A stretch of 17,753 nt of DNA from Microscillaceae bacterium (GTDB lineage: Bacteria > Bacteroidota > Bacteroidia > Cytophagales > Microscillaceae). The DNA lies in NCBI GenBank assembly GCA_003483885.1, contig DMXI01000355.1:1-17753 (forward strand), given 5' to 3'. The translations under genes were made by a program, and so were the position numbers. The notes beneath the pieces are model-generated. The model saw only the letters and a list, made by a program, of their open reading frames with translations. It did no database searches and was not told the DNA's origin. Positions 1 through 6,069 of the stretch are shown in pieces (within the stretch, counting starts at the first letter, position 1; every line of letters begins with the position of its first letter).

Positions 1-108
1 AAAAAAATCGTTACAAGCCAATTTTCATTCTCATCTTATTGCACAACTCAAAAATAAGCTGTAGTTTAGCCTTTCATTGATTCAGTAATAAATCCAACTA
101 TTTGATAA

Positions 109-2004
109 ATGAGTACAAATAAAGAAGCCTGGGGCTCTCGAGTAGGGCTCGTATTGGCGATGGCGGGGAATGCCGTAGGGTTAGGAAACTTTCTTCGTTT
201 TCCGGTGCAAGCAGTGCAAAATGGCGGTGGTGCATTTATTATTCCTTACTTGGTGTGTTTTGTTTTGATGGGAATCCCTCTCCTCTGGGTAGAATGGTCA
301 GTGGGTAGATTTGGTGGACGCCAGGGCAATCACTCTACTCCATTTATCTTAGACAACATGAGTCGCCGTAAATTCTGGAAATACTTTGGAGTTTTCGGAA
401 TATTTACCAACATAGCTGTTGCTGCTTACTATACTTACATTGAATCCTGGACTTTGACTTATGTGTGGAAGTCAATCAACCGAGCATTTGCCGGAGTAGA
501 TCAAAATGGCGTGGCAACCGCTTTTACTGAATACACCGATTCGTTTATGGGTATTCCGGTTCCAGCGCTTATTATTTATGTGATTACCCTTACCCTTAAT
601 ATATATATCTTATCACGCGGCTTGAGTGGCGGTGTAGAGAAAGTAGCCAAATTTGGAATGCCAATGTTGATCGTTTTTGGAGCCTTTCTGGCCATTCGTG
701 GTTTGACTCTAGGCAGCTCTGGTGCCCCTGAAGGTTGTACTGATTGTAACTCGGCCCTTGCCTTAGACTTTTTATGGACACCCACCGCTAGTGGTATTTG
801 GGACTTTAGAGTATGGATGGCTGCTGCCGGGCAAATTTTCTTTACACTATCGGTAGGTATGGGAACCATTCAATGTTACGCTTCTTATGTACGCTCCAAG
901 GATGATATTGCTTTGAACGCGATGTCGGCCGGATGGATGAATGGCTTTGTAGAGATTGTATTAGGAGCTTCAGTAGTTATTCCAATTGCGGTAGGCTATT
1001 TGGGTCTGGAGTGGGCACAACAAAATGCTGGATTCTCTATGGCTTTCCAAACAATGCCTTATCTGTTTGAGCAGTGGGGACCACTCTTGAGTATTCTCTC
1101 TGGGGTGATGTGGTTTGGCTTGTTGTTCTTTGCGGGAATTACTTCTTCGCTCGCGATGGGTACTCCATGGATGGGCTTTATGCAAGATGAGTTTAACTTC
1201 TCGCGTAACAAAGCCGCCTGGAGCTTTGGAATAGTCACCTTAATTGTGGGCTTGCCTTCGGTGATGTTTTACAGTCAGGGGGTATTTGGAGAATACGACT
1301 ATTGGGCAGGAACAATTGCTCTGGTGGTGTTTGCCTTAGCCGAAGTTATTTTATTTGCCTGGGTATTTGGTATGACCAAAGGTTGGGCAGAAATTAATGA
1401 AGGATCCGATATTAAGATTCCATATATTTTCAAATACATTATTAAATGGGTAACTCCTTTCTTGCTATTAATTGTTTTTCTAGGCGCACTTGTCACGCCA
1501 AAAGGAGGTGATTGGGCCAAGGCATTTAGCGGAAAATGGGAATTAGACAATGGCAGTGTAATTGGCCAAATTACTAACAAAGGGATTGTCGCCAACCGAT
1601 CTTTCTTTGCCGATAAGTTTGAAAATGCAACCGAAGGCGAAAGCACCGTAAGCGACGTAAAAGGCAGTGTGATCTCGTTGAGCCAAATTAAAAAATACTA
1701 TCGAGATAAGAATGGAAAGGCAAAACCGCACACAGATCAGAAGACTGCGGAAACTTTTGACTCCCTAACTGTTGTTAGTACTATAAACGTGGCTCAATAT
1801 GGGGGTAAGAGTGCCAAAGTAACGGTAAAAAAAGGAGACAAAGTGAAGTTTAAAGATACCCTGGCTACGGGTAATTTTACCAATCAGATTTTTTACATTA
1901 CCATTGGCCGTCTGATTTTAGTCTTGGTATTCGTGTTTGTTGGATACCTTGTATACCGAGCCACTATCATAAGAAACAAAACTCCAGATAATAGAGGAGC
2001 TTAA
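109..2004 (+). CDS. LeuT-type neurotransmitter:sodium symporter (amino acid:Na+ symporter)
   Basis: Inner-membrane importer, predicted to take up amino acids with Na+. It is colinear with Aquifex LeuT from the first residues: AGNAVGLGNFLRFP (19-32, unwound TM1), then YYTYIESW in TM3 (107-114), FFTLSVGMG in TM6 (244-252) and AGITSSLAM in TM8 (342-350). Recalled LeuT substrate and Na+ residues N21, A22, L25, G26, V104 and Y108 occur at identical numbers. F253/T254/S256 map to F245/T246/S248 and S355 to S346. The pocket residues F259 and I359 become M251 and M350. E282 matches LeuT E290, predicting Cl- independence; gate residues R30 and D397 are kept. At 631 residues it is over 100 longer than LeuT because a soluble, Lys/Thr-rich insert (about 464-592) separates TM11 from TM12. 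No Shine-Dalgarno; the ATG fits the LeuT N-terminus. A MetS-like small gene follows, which suggests a two-component importer. The substrate is not determined. Confidence 0.95.
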   Translation: MSTNKEAWGSRVGLVLAMAGNAVGLGNFLRFPVQAVQNGGGAFIIPYLVCFVLMGIPLLWVEWSVGRFGGRQGNHSTPFILDNMSRRKFWKYFGVFGIFTNIAVAAYYTYIESWTLTYVWKSINRAFAGVDQNGVATAFTEYTDSFMGIPVPALIIYVITLTLNIYILSRGLSGGVEKVAKFGMPMLIVFGAFLAIRGLTLGSSGAPEGCTDCNSALALDFLWTPTASGIWDFRVWMAAAGQIFFTLSVGMGTIQCYASYVRSKDDIALNAMSAGWMNGFVEIVLGASVVIPIAVGYLGLEWAQQNAGFSMAFQTMPYLFEQWGPLLSILSGVMWFGLLFFAGITSSLAMGTPWMGFMQDEFNFSRNKAAWSFGIVTLIVGLPSVMFYSQGVFGEYDYWAGTIALVVFALAEVILFAWVFGMTKGWAEINEGSDIKIPYIFKYIIKWVTPFLLLIVFLGALVTPKGGDWAKAFSGKWELDNGSVIGQITNKGIVANRSFFADKFENATEGESTVSDVKGSVISLSQIKKYYRDKNGKAKPHTDQKTAETFDSLTVVSTINVAQYGGKSAKVTVKKGDKVKFKDTLATGNFTNQIFYITIGRLILVLVFVFVGYLVYRATIIRNKTPDNRGA

Positions 2005-2016
2005 ATAATATCTGCG

Positions 2017-2053
2017 AGCTTTTTCGGTAGACTCATTTGCTACCGAAAAAGCT
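2017..2053 (+). terminator. 13-bp perfect stem-loop between transporter and metS-like gene
   Basis: AGCTTTTTCGGTA (2017-2029) and its exact reverse complement (2041-2053) flank an 11-base loop, starting 13 bases after the transporter stop. There is no U-run after the stem, so it is not a canonical intrinsic terminator. It may be a partial terminator, or a 3' stability hairpin that sets the ratio of transporter to small subunit. Confidence 0.5.
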
Positions 2054-2119
2054 TAGGTTAAGTACAATTTATATTACACAAAAATTGAGGTACATTACTA
2101 AACTTAAAAACTAGATTAT

Positions 2120-2236
2120 ATGAGCACTCCTGCGTTAATAATGATGATAGCCGTACAGGCTACTGTAACACTTACCATGGCTTATTTTTTTCGTAAGGTT
2201 TTGAGAACTCCTCCAAAATCAAATCTGGAAGAGTAA
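2120..2236 (+). CDS. metS: MetS-like small subunit of an NSS transporter (38 aa)
   Basis: Short reading frame of 38 codons starting MSTPALIMMIAVQATV: a polar start, one hydrophobic helix (about residues 5-24), then a basic FFRKVLR juxtamembrane stretch and a charged C-terminus ending EE. This matches the shape of the MetS family (putative methionine/alanine importer small subunit), whose members typically begin MST-x-AIIMM and sit directly after an NSS transporter gene. In Corynebacterium glutamicum MetPS the small protein is required for methionine uptake by the MetP transporter. Here it lies 115 bases after the LeuT-like gene, behind a hairpin and ahead of a strong terminator, so the pair forms a transcription unit. 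The function is inferred from family resemblance and position. Its length is below usual gene-calling cut-offs, so automatic annotation can miss it. It may act as an accessory helix rather than bind substrate itself. Confidence 0.85.
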   Translation: MSTPALIMMIAVQATVTLTMAYFFRKVLRTPPKSNLEE

Positions 2237-2254
2237 GTATCATAAATGAAAGAT

Positions 2255-2291
2255 ATGCGCGGCATTCACCATAATGTCGCGCATTTTTTTT
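2255..2291 (+). terminator. Rho-independent terminator after metS-like gene
   Basis: ATGCGCGGCAT (2255-2265) pairs with ATGTCGCGCAT (2274-2284) as an 11-bp GC-rich stem with one G-U pair and an 8-base loop. An 8-T run at 2284-2291 overlaps the stem base. It lies 18 bases after the metS-like stop codon and closes the transporter unit. Confidence 0.9.
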
Positions 2292-2334
2292 ATATTAGGA
2301 GGATAAGCATTAAAAGGCACCATTATTAATTAAA

Positions 2335-3336
2335 ATGAAGCGGATAAAATTTTGGATTCGTAATTACTTTGGTTTCTCCAAAAAAGAAACCAACGGATTT
2401 ATCATTATTGTGACAATTATGATACTTTCGGTCAGTGGTGTATTGGTTTATCCCTATGTAGCGGGTAAGATTTTTGGTAACAGGCAAGTAGAAAATCTAG
2501 ATCAAAATACACTTGATAGCCTCGAGGCCTTGATTGATAAGCAAACCGCCGAACTTGCCGCCAAAAAAGATGTACTCAAGAAAGAATACGAGGCGAAAAA
2601 AGCCTCTACTAGTTCTCCCCAAAAAAAGAAGAAGAGGAAGAAATTCGTCAAAGAACCTGCATTTCAGGCCAAAGAAACGTTTGCCTTTGATCCTAACGTA
2701 GCTACCATAGAAGAATGGCAAAAGCTCGGGTTCTCCGCTCGTCTTTCCAAACGCATTCATAACTATGTATCTAAAGGTGGAAGGTTTCACCAAAAAAGCG
2801 ATATTAAGAAAATTTATGGTTTTCCCGATGAAGCTTACGATCATCTGGTAAGTTATATTCAGCTACCCGATAAACGAGAACGTAAGTACGCTTCTTCTAA
2901 CCCCTACGAAAGCGGGCAGAAGTTCAAAAAACGCGTCATTACTCCTTTTGAGCTCAATGAAGCTGATACTGCTCAGCTCAAACAAATCAGTGGCATTGGT
3001 GAAAAATTATCAGCTCGAATTGTAAAGTATAGAGAAAGCCTGGGAGGGTTTGTCAACCCAATTCAACTCAAAGATGTGTATGGGTTAAAACCTGAAGTGA
3101 TTGAAGAATTGTTAAAGTATGCTTCTATAAAACCCGAAACTATCAAAAAGATCAATGTAAATACTGCTACTTATGAGCAGCTCAAAACCCACCCCTACAT
3201 TCGTTATAAGCTTGCCAAGATCATTGTGAATTATCGGGAACACCACGGTAAGTATACGTCTATGGCTGACCTGGGTAAGATTAAAATCCTGGATCAGGAA
3301 ACCCTGGAAAAACTAGAGCCTTATATAGGTTTTTGA
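2335..3336 (+). CDS. Membrane-anchored ComEA-like helix-hairpin-helix protein
   Basis: Predicted DNA-binding protein with a short basic N-terminus, one TM helix (about 21-43) and a charged, lysine-rich linker (about 55-110, including a KKKKRKK run). Three ComEA-type HhH units follow, at about 118-176, 203-265 and 271-333. The middle one has the classic ELNEADTAQLKQISGIGEKL pattern, with SGIG at 219-222. The third (INVNTATYEQL...) has a degenerate hairpin, HPYIRYKL replacing the GIG turn. The first is the most divergent. ComEA proteins bind incoming double-stranded DNA during natural transformation, and multi-HhH anchored versions are common in Bacteroidota. Whether this copy acts in DNA uptake or in another nucleic-acid role cannot be told here, because no other competence gene is near. 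The ATG chosen gives a complete N-terminal TM. It stands alone between a terminator upstream and a repeat-rich convergent region downstream. Confidence 0.85.
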   Translation: MKRIKFWIRNYFGFSKKETNGFIIIVTIMILSVSGVLVYPYVAGKIFGNRQVENLDQNTLDSLEALIDKQTAELAAKKDVLKKEYEAKKASTSSPQKKKKRKKFVKEPAFQAKETFAFDPNVATIEEWQKLGFSARLSKRIHNYVSKGGRFHQKSDIKKIYGFPDEAYDHLVSYIQLPDKRERKYASSNPYESGQKFKKRVITPFELNEADTAQLKQISGIGEKLSARIVKYRESLGGFVNPIQLKDVYGLKPEVIEELLKYASIKPETIKKINVNTATYEQLKTHPYIRYKLAKIIVNYREHHGKYTSMADLGKIKILDQETLEKLEPYIGF

Positions 3337-3392
3337 TTATTGTTATATGGCTCTATTGCTATATGGTTGCGCAAGGCATCCTCTGATTAACT

Positions 3393-3436
3393 TTCAAGCC
3401 TTTGGTCTTACTGAAAGGAGACCAAAGGTGCTTGAA
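3393..3436. repeat. Long imperfect hairpin within the first repeat copy
   Basis: TTCAAGCCTTTGGTCT (3393-3408) pairs with 3419-3436 over 16 bp, with a two-base bulge on the 3' arm and a 10-base loop. It is nested between the ATATGGTT and AACCATAT half-sites of the first palindromic repeat copy. It lies 57 bases after the comEA-like stop and could serve as a transcript 3' end, although it lacks a U-run. Confidence 0.65.
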
Positions 3437-3599
3437 CCATATTTTGGAATCTAACTTATTGGGTGATTACCTACGGTGAGTTCACTGCGTTCGGTTTAAA
3501 AAGAGGGACTGAAGCTCTAAAATCAACCATTTAAAGTTTTTTCCTTCGTTATTCGAAGTTCGTTAGTCATTATTCGATATTCCCCCCCACCAATTATAA

Positions 3600-3658
3600 T
3601 TTTATTGCTATATGGTTGTGCAATGTATCGTCACCATTTGAACCATATAGCAATAAAA
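3600..3658. repeat. 18-bp perfect inverted repeat near the amidase 3' end
   Basis: TTTTATTGCTATATGGTT (3600-3617) is repeated exactly in reverse complement at 3641-3658 around a 23-base loop. It lies 9 bases beyond the stop of the minus-strand amidase gene and within the convergent gap, so it may act as a bidirectional transcript end. It is also the second copy of the palindromic repeat. No U-tract follows in either direction. Confidence 0.7.
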
Positions 3659-3667
3659 CCATTTAGC

Positions 3668-5536
3668 CTATTTCAATAATAGTCTTCGTCTCTCCCACTT
3701 ACCATCAATCTGCATTTCTAATAAATACCACCCACTGGGTAGAGAGGGTAACAATACCTGCCACACAAAAGGATTTGAGGTTCGAACAACCTGACGTATT
3801 GAAAACCCCTTGCCTAGAATGTTTTTCAAACGAATGGCGGTGATTTGAGCGATTGCTAAGCTTCTAATCTGTAACAAACCATTGCTCACCGGATTAGGGT
3901 ATACCACTAACTGATTTTGCTGTGATAATTCGGTTATTTTTTGGTCTATTTTTATCTCTAGGCGAGAAAGTTTGCTTCGCAAAATATCGGCATTGACCGT
4001 ACTTGCGTTAGCATCTGCTTGACAAATGGCCTGTAAACTATCTACCTTCGCTTTAAGCGCAGTAATAGAAGCCTCGAATGTATTGGCGGGATAGAATGCT
4101 CGACAAGCTTCTAGATTAGTATTGCAATTGGCCAAAGTCTGGTTTACTTCGCTTTCCAATAGGGTCACTTCCTGGCTCACTTCACTGGTGCTATTGAGCC
4201 AAAATTGGATTTCACTATTCACCTGTTGCTCCAATTGAGTCAAAAGATTCAATAAATTTTGGCTATTACAAGGCTGCACACAATTTTGCGTATCGTTCTG
4301 GCAAGCTTGCTCAATGGCCGTGATCTGGCTCCGCAAAGTCGTGATTTGATCTAAAAAGCTTTTACCAGAACAAAGTGCCGTACAGTTTCCAGTCCCATTC
4401 CCACTTTTACAATTAGCCAGCGAAGTTTCAAAATCCCGCTCCAGTTGATATACCGCCGTATACACATCCCCTGTAATCCGCAAAGCCGCACAATGATCTG
4501 TTTTACCTGCACATACCTGTACATCGGCCGAGATTTTGTCTCGAATGTCGGCAATTTTTTCATATACCTTAGCCCCAGGGCACAAGGTAGTGCAGCCATC
4601 TTGGTGTCCAGCGATCACGGGTAAATTATTGACAATAGGCATACCCAGTGGATGGGGTGCGGTGCCAAATGGGTCCATTCCGTCTTTTTTGACTTTCCAG
4701 GTAAGGATATCAATCAATGTTTTGAGCATAGGCACCGAAGGCTCGAAATCTACAAAGGTGCCCAACAAGCATACTCCCATCGTGCCATCTTGCCTTCCCG
4801 TACAAAAGTGTCCCCCTCGTATATTGTCTCCTTCAGTTTCTTTGCCCTGGGGATCACGTCCTTCGTAGAGGGTACCATCTGGAGCAATGAGGTAATTGTA
4901 AGCAATGTCGTTCCAGCCCAAAGTAGCCCGATGATACAAGTAAATTCCTCGCAAAATAGCTACTTGATCTGTAGCCGAATTAGAAGACACCGAGTGATGA
5001 ATAATTAAGTGCTTGACATCAGTAACTACTGGATCGGGAATGGGTTCGGGAGTAAGCCCCGTTCGCCACACTGATTGTGGAATAGAAGCAGGTTTGCCAC
5101 AGTTTTGTTGGGTACGAAAGCGGGCTTTGTAGGCTTGAACCTGTCTTTGTACGGCTTGGGTATTGCCTAAATTGTAAAGATGAATTTGAATTTTCCCGCT
5201 CAACTGTCCCGACTCGAACTGAAAGCCATTTTCAGACTTGGCCAACACCAGCAGTTGGCTAAACTGCTGACTTTCAGACCTTACGTGGCTATTTTTCTCT
5301 AAAAAAAATTGCTCCTCTCCTACCCTTACTTCTGCCCCTTTCAGTGATTGCCCTGTACCATATGCCACGCTGATGCTTTGAAAGGCTTTCGTAAATTTGA
5401 GGGCATAGGCGGTTTGAGGTTTCACTTCCAGCGCATAGGTATGCACGTTTTCGGTGGTTTTGATCAGTCTTTGGGCTTGGGTTGAATAAACAAGTAATAA
5501 TAGTAATGTAGTGGCTGTGGTTTTTAAAATCTTCAT
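3668..5536 (-). CDS. Secreted N-acetylmuramoyl-L-alanine amidase (PGRP/amidase_2) with T9SS sorting domain
   Basis: Predicted zinc amidase that cuts the bond between N-acetylmuramic acid and L-alanine in peptidoglycan. Order: signal peptide (1-22, ending STQAQ); a beta-rich N-terminal region; a PGRP/amidase_2 domain at about 172-335; a long helical, Cys-bearing region (340-540); and a C-terminal T9SS type A sorting domain from about 543 (VVYPNPVS). Expected catalytic residues are visible: a ligand His in LIIHHS (180/181), Tyr213 in WNDIAYNY, His311 in AGHQDG and Cys319 in LCPG. The enzyme is therefore likely active, exported by Sec and then carried over the outer membrane by T9SS, with the C-terminus cleaved. 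The helical part has scattered Cys (376, 385, 389, 412, 419, 423, 471, 478, 505), suggesting disulfide-braced helices as a wall-binding or spacer module. At 622 residues it is far longer than bare amidases. Role could be predation, competition or wall turnover. It is a single gene with no operon partner. Confidence 0.9.
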   Translation of the reverse strand: MKILKTTATTLLLLLVYSTQAQRLIKTTENVHTYALEVKPQTAYALKFTKAFQSISVAYGTGQSLKGAEVRVGEEQFFLEKNSHVRSESQQFSQLLVLAKSENGFQFESGQLSGKIQIHLYNLGNTQAVQRQVQAYKARFRTQQNCGKPASIPQSVWRTGLTPEPIPDPVVTDVKHLIIHHSVSSNSATDQVAILRGIYLYHRATLGWNDIAYNYLIAPDGTLYEGRDPQGKETEGDNIRGGHFCTGRQDGTMGVCLLGTFVDFEPSVPMLKTLIDILTWKVKKDGMDPFGTAPHPLGMPIVNNLPVIAGHQDGCTTLCPGAKVYEKIADIRDKISADVQVCAGKTDHCAALRITGDVYTAVYQLERDFETSLANCKSGNGTGNCTALCSGKSFLDQITTLRSQITAIEQACQNDTQNCVQPCNSQNLLNLLTQLEQQVNSEIQFWLNSTSEVSQEVTLLESEVNQTLANCNTNLEACRAFYPANTFEASITALKAKVDSLQAICQADANASTVNADILRSKLSRLEIKIDQKITELSQQNQLVVYPNPVSNGLLQIRSLAIAQITAIRLKNILGKGFSIRQVVRTSNPFVWQVLLPSLPSGWYLLEMQIDGKWERRRLLLK

Positions 5537-6069
5537 GTTTTGTGTAGCTGATTTTTTTGTTTAGAACGTGAAGGTAATAGGAAATGTATGAAGCGCATAT
5601 GATTTTCCATTTTGAGGTCACAAATTTTAGAAAGAATAGAGTTAAAACAGTGCTATTAAATCGGTTATTTTTTGAAAAATGCCTCACTCAATTTGACTAA
5701 GCTATCTTAGTAATATGAAAATGTAGAGCCTGTATCTTTTTTGAATCTAATCTGTCTTTCTTTTCAGTAATACCCCTATAATACCCCCACTCACATCTCC
5801 CCCCACTTCCCACGAATATACACCCATCCAACACGAATATAGATTAGCTATTTTAGATAAGCAGTGAAAGTGCTAAGTTTGGCTTTATAACTTTGCAAGT
5901 TTTTCACAAAAAAACATCTTCCAAGTACTTGTAAACGTAGAAAATAAGTCATAACTTTTTATTTGTTTTATCTCAAAACTTAAGCAGTCATTTTATCTCA
6001 TACTTGTCTTGATATCAACCAGCAATATCTACTGTACATTTATAAGCAAAACATAAAACTAACTATCAA
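5537..6069. other. 533-base divergent intergenic region without a supported gene
   Basis: Lies between the divergent amidase and Sel1 genes and should hold both promoters. Visible structures are a small hairpin ACTAAG-CTAT-CTTAGT (5696-5711), a C-rich stretch with near-repeats of AATACCCC (about 5769-5790) and two CACGAATATA words (5811-5820 and 5832-5841). The reading frame that enters it from the amidase side on the minus strand is out of frame with the amidase and has no family features. I see no small gene here. Confidence 0.6.
5888..5895 (+). promoter_or_regulatory. Bacteroidota-type -7 element TAACTTTG (candidate)
   Basis: An exact match to the Bacteroidota -7 consensus TAnnTTTG, about 175 bases upstream of the Sel1 gene. 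No clear TTG lies at the expected -33 distance. A weaker alternative is TACATTTA at 6035-6042 with TTG at 6009-6011. Either could start the long plus-strand transcript. An eight-base word of this kind occurs often by chance, so this is tentative. Confidence 0.3.

Larger units (their letters stand above)
3338..3658. repeat. Intergenic palindromic repeat element, two imperfect copies
   Basis: Gene-free convergent gap. A 27-base unit starting TATTGCTATATGGTTG occurs at 3354-3380 and again at 3603-3629 with three mismatches. A shorter tandem variant (TATTGTTATATGGCT) lies at 3338-3352. Each unit is followed by an inverted partner containing TTGAACCATAT (about 3432-3442 and 3638-3648). The strip between the copies also contains AT-rich text with repeated TTATTCGA-like words (3548-3582) and a C8 run around 3582-3589. 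This looks like a small non-coding repetitive element of the REP/MITE kind. No coding frame is supported. Confidence 0.6.

Noticed and set aside
2291..2310. AGGAGG-like sequence before the ComEA-like gene
   Set aside because: It lies over 30 bases before the ATG, too far for a Shine-Dalgarno, and this phylum seldom uses one.
4351..5008. Overlapping frames of 80-118 codons on both strands inside the amidase gene
   Set aside because: They have no family features and lie entirely within a gene with clear catalytic motifs, so they are shadow frames.
5289..5687. 132-codon minus-strand frame overlapping the amidase start
   Set aside because: Overlaps the signal peptide region in another frame and is composed of promoter-region translation; no recognisable domain.
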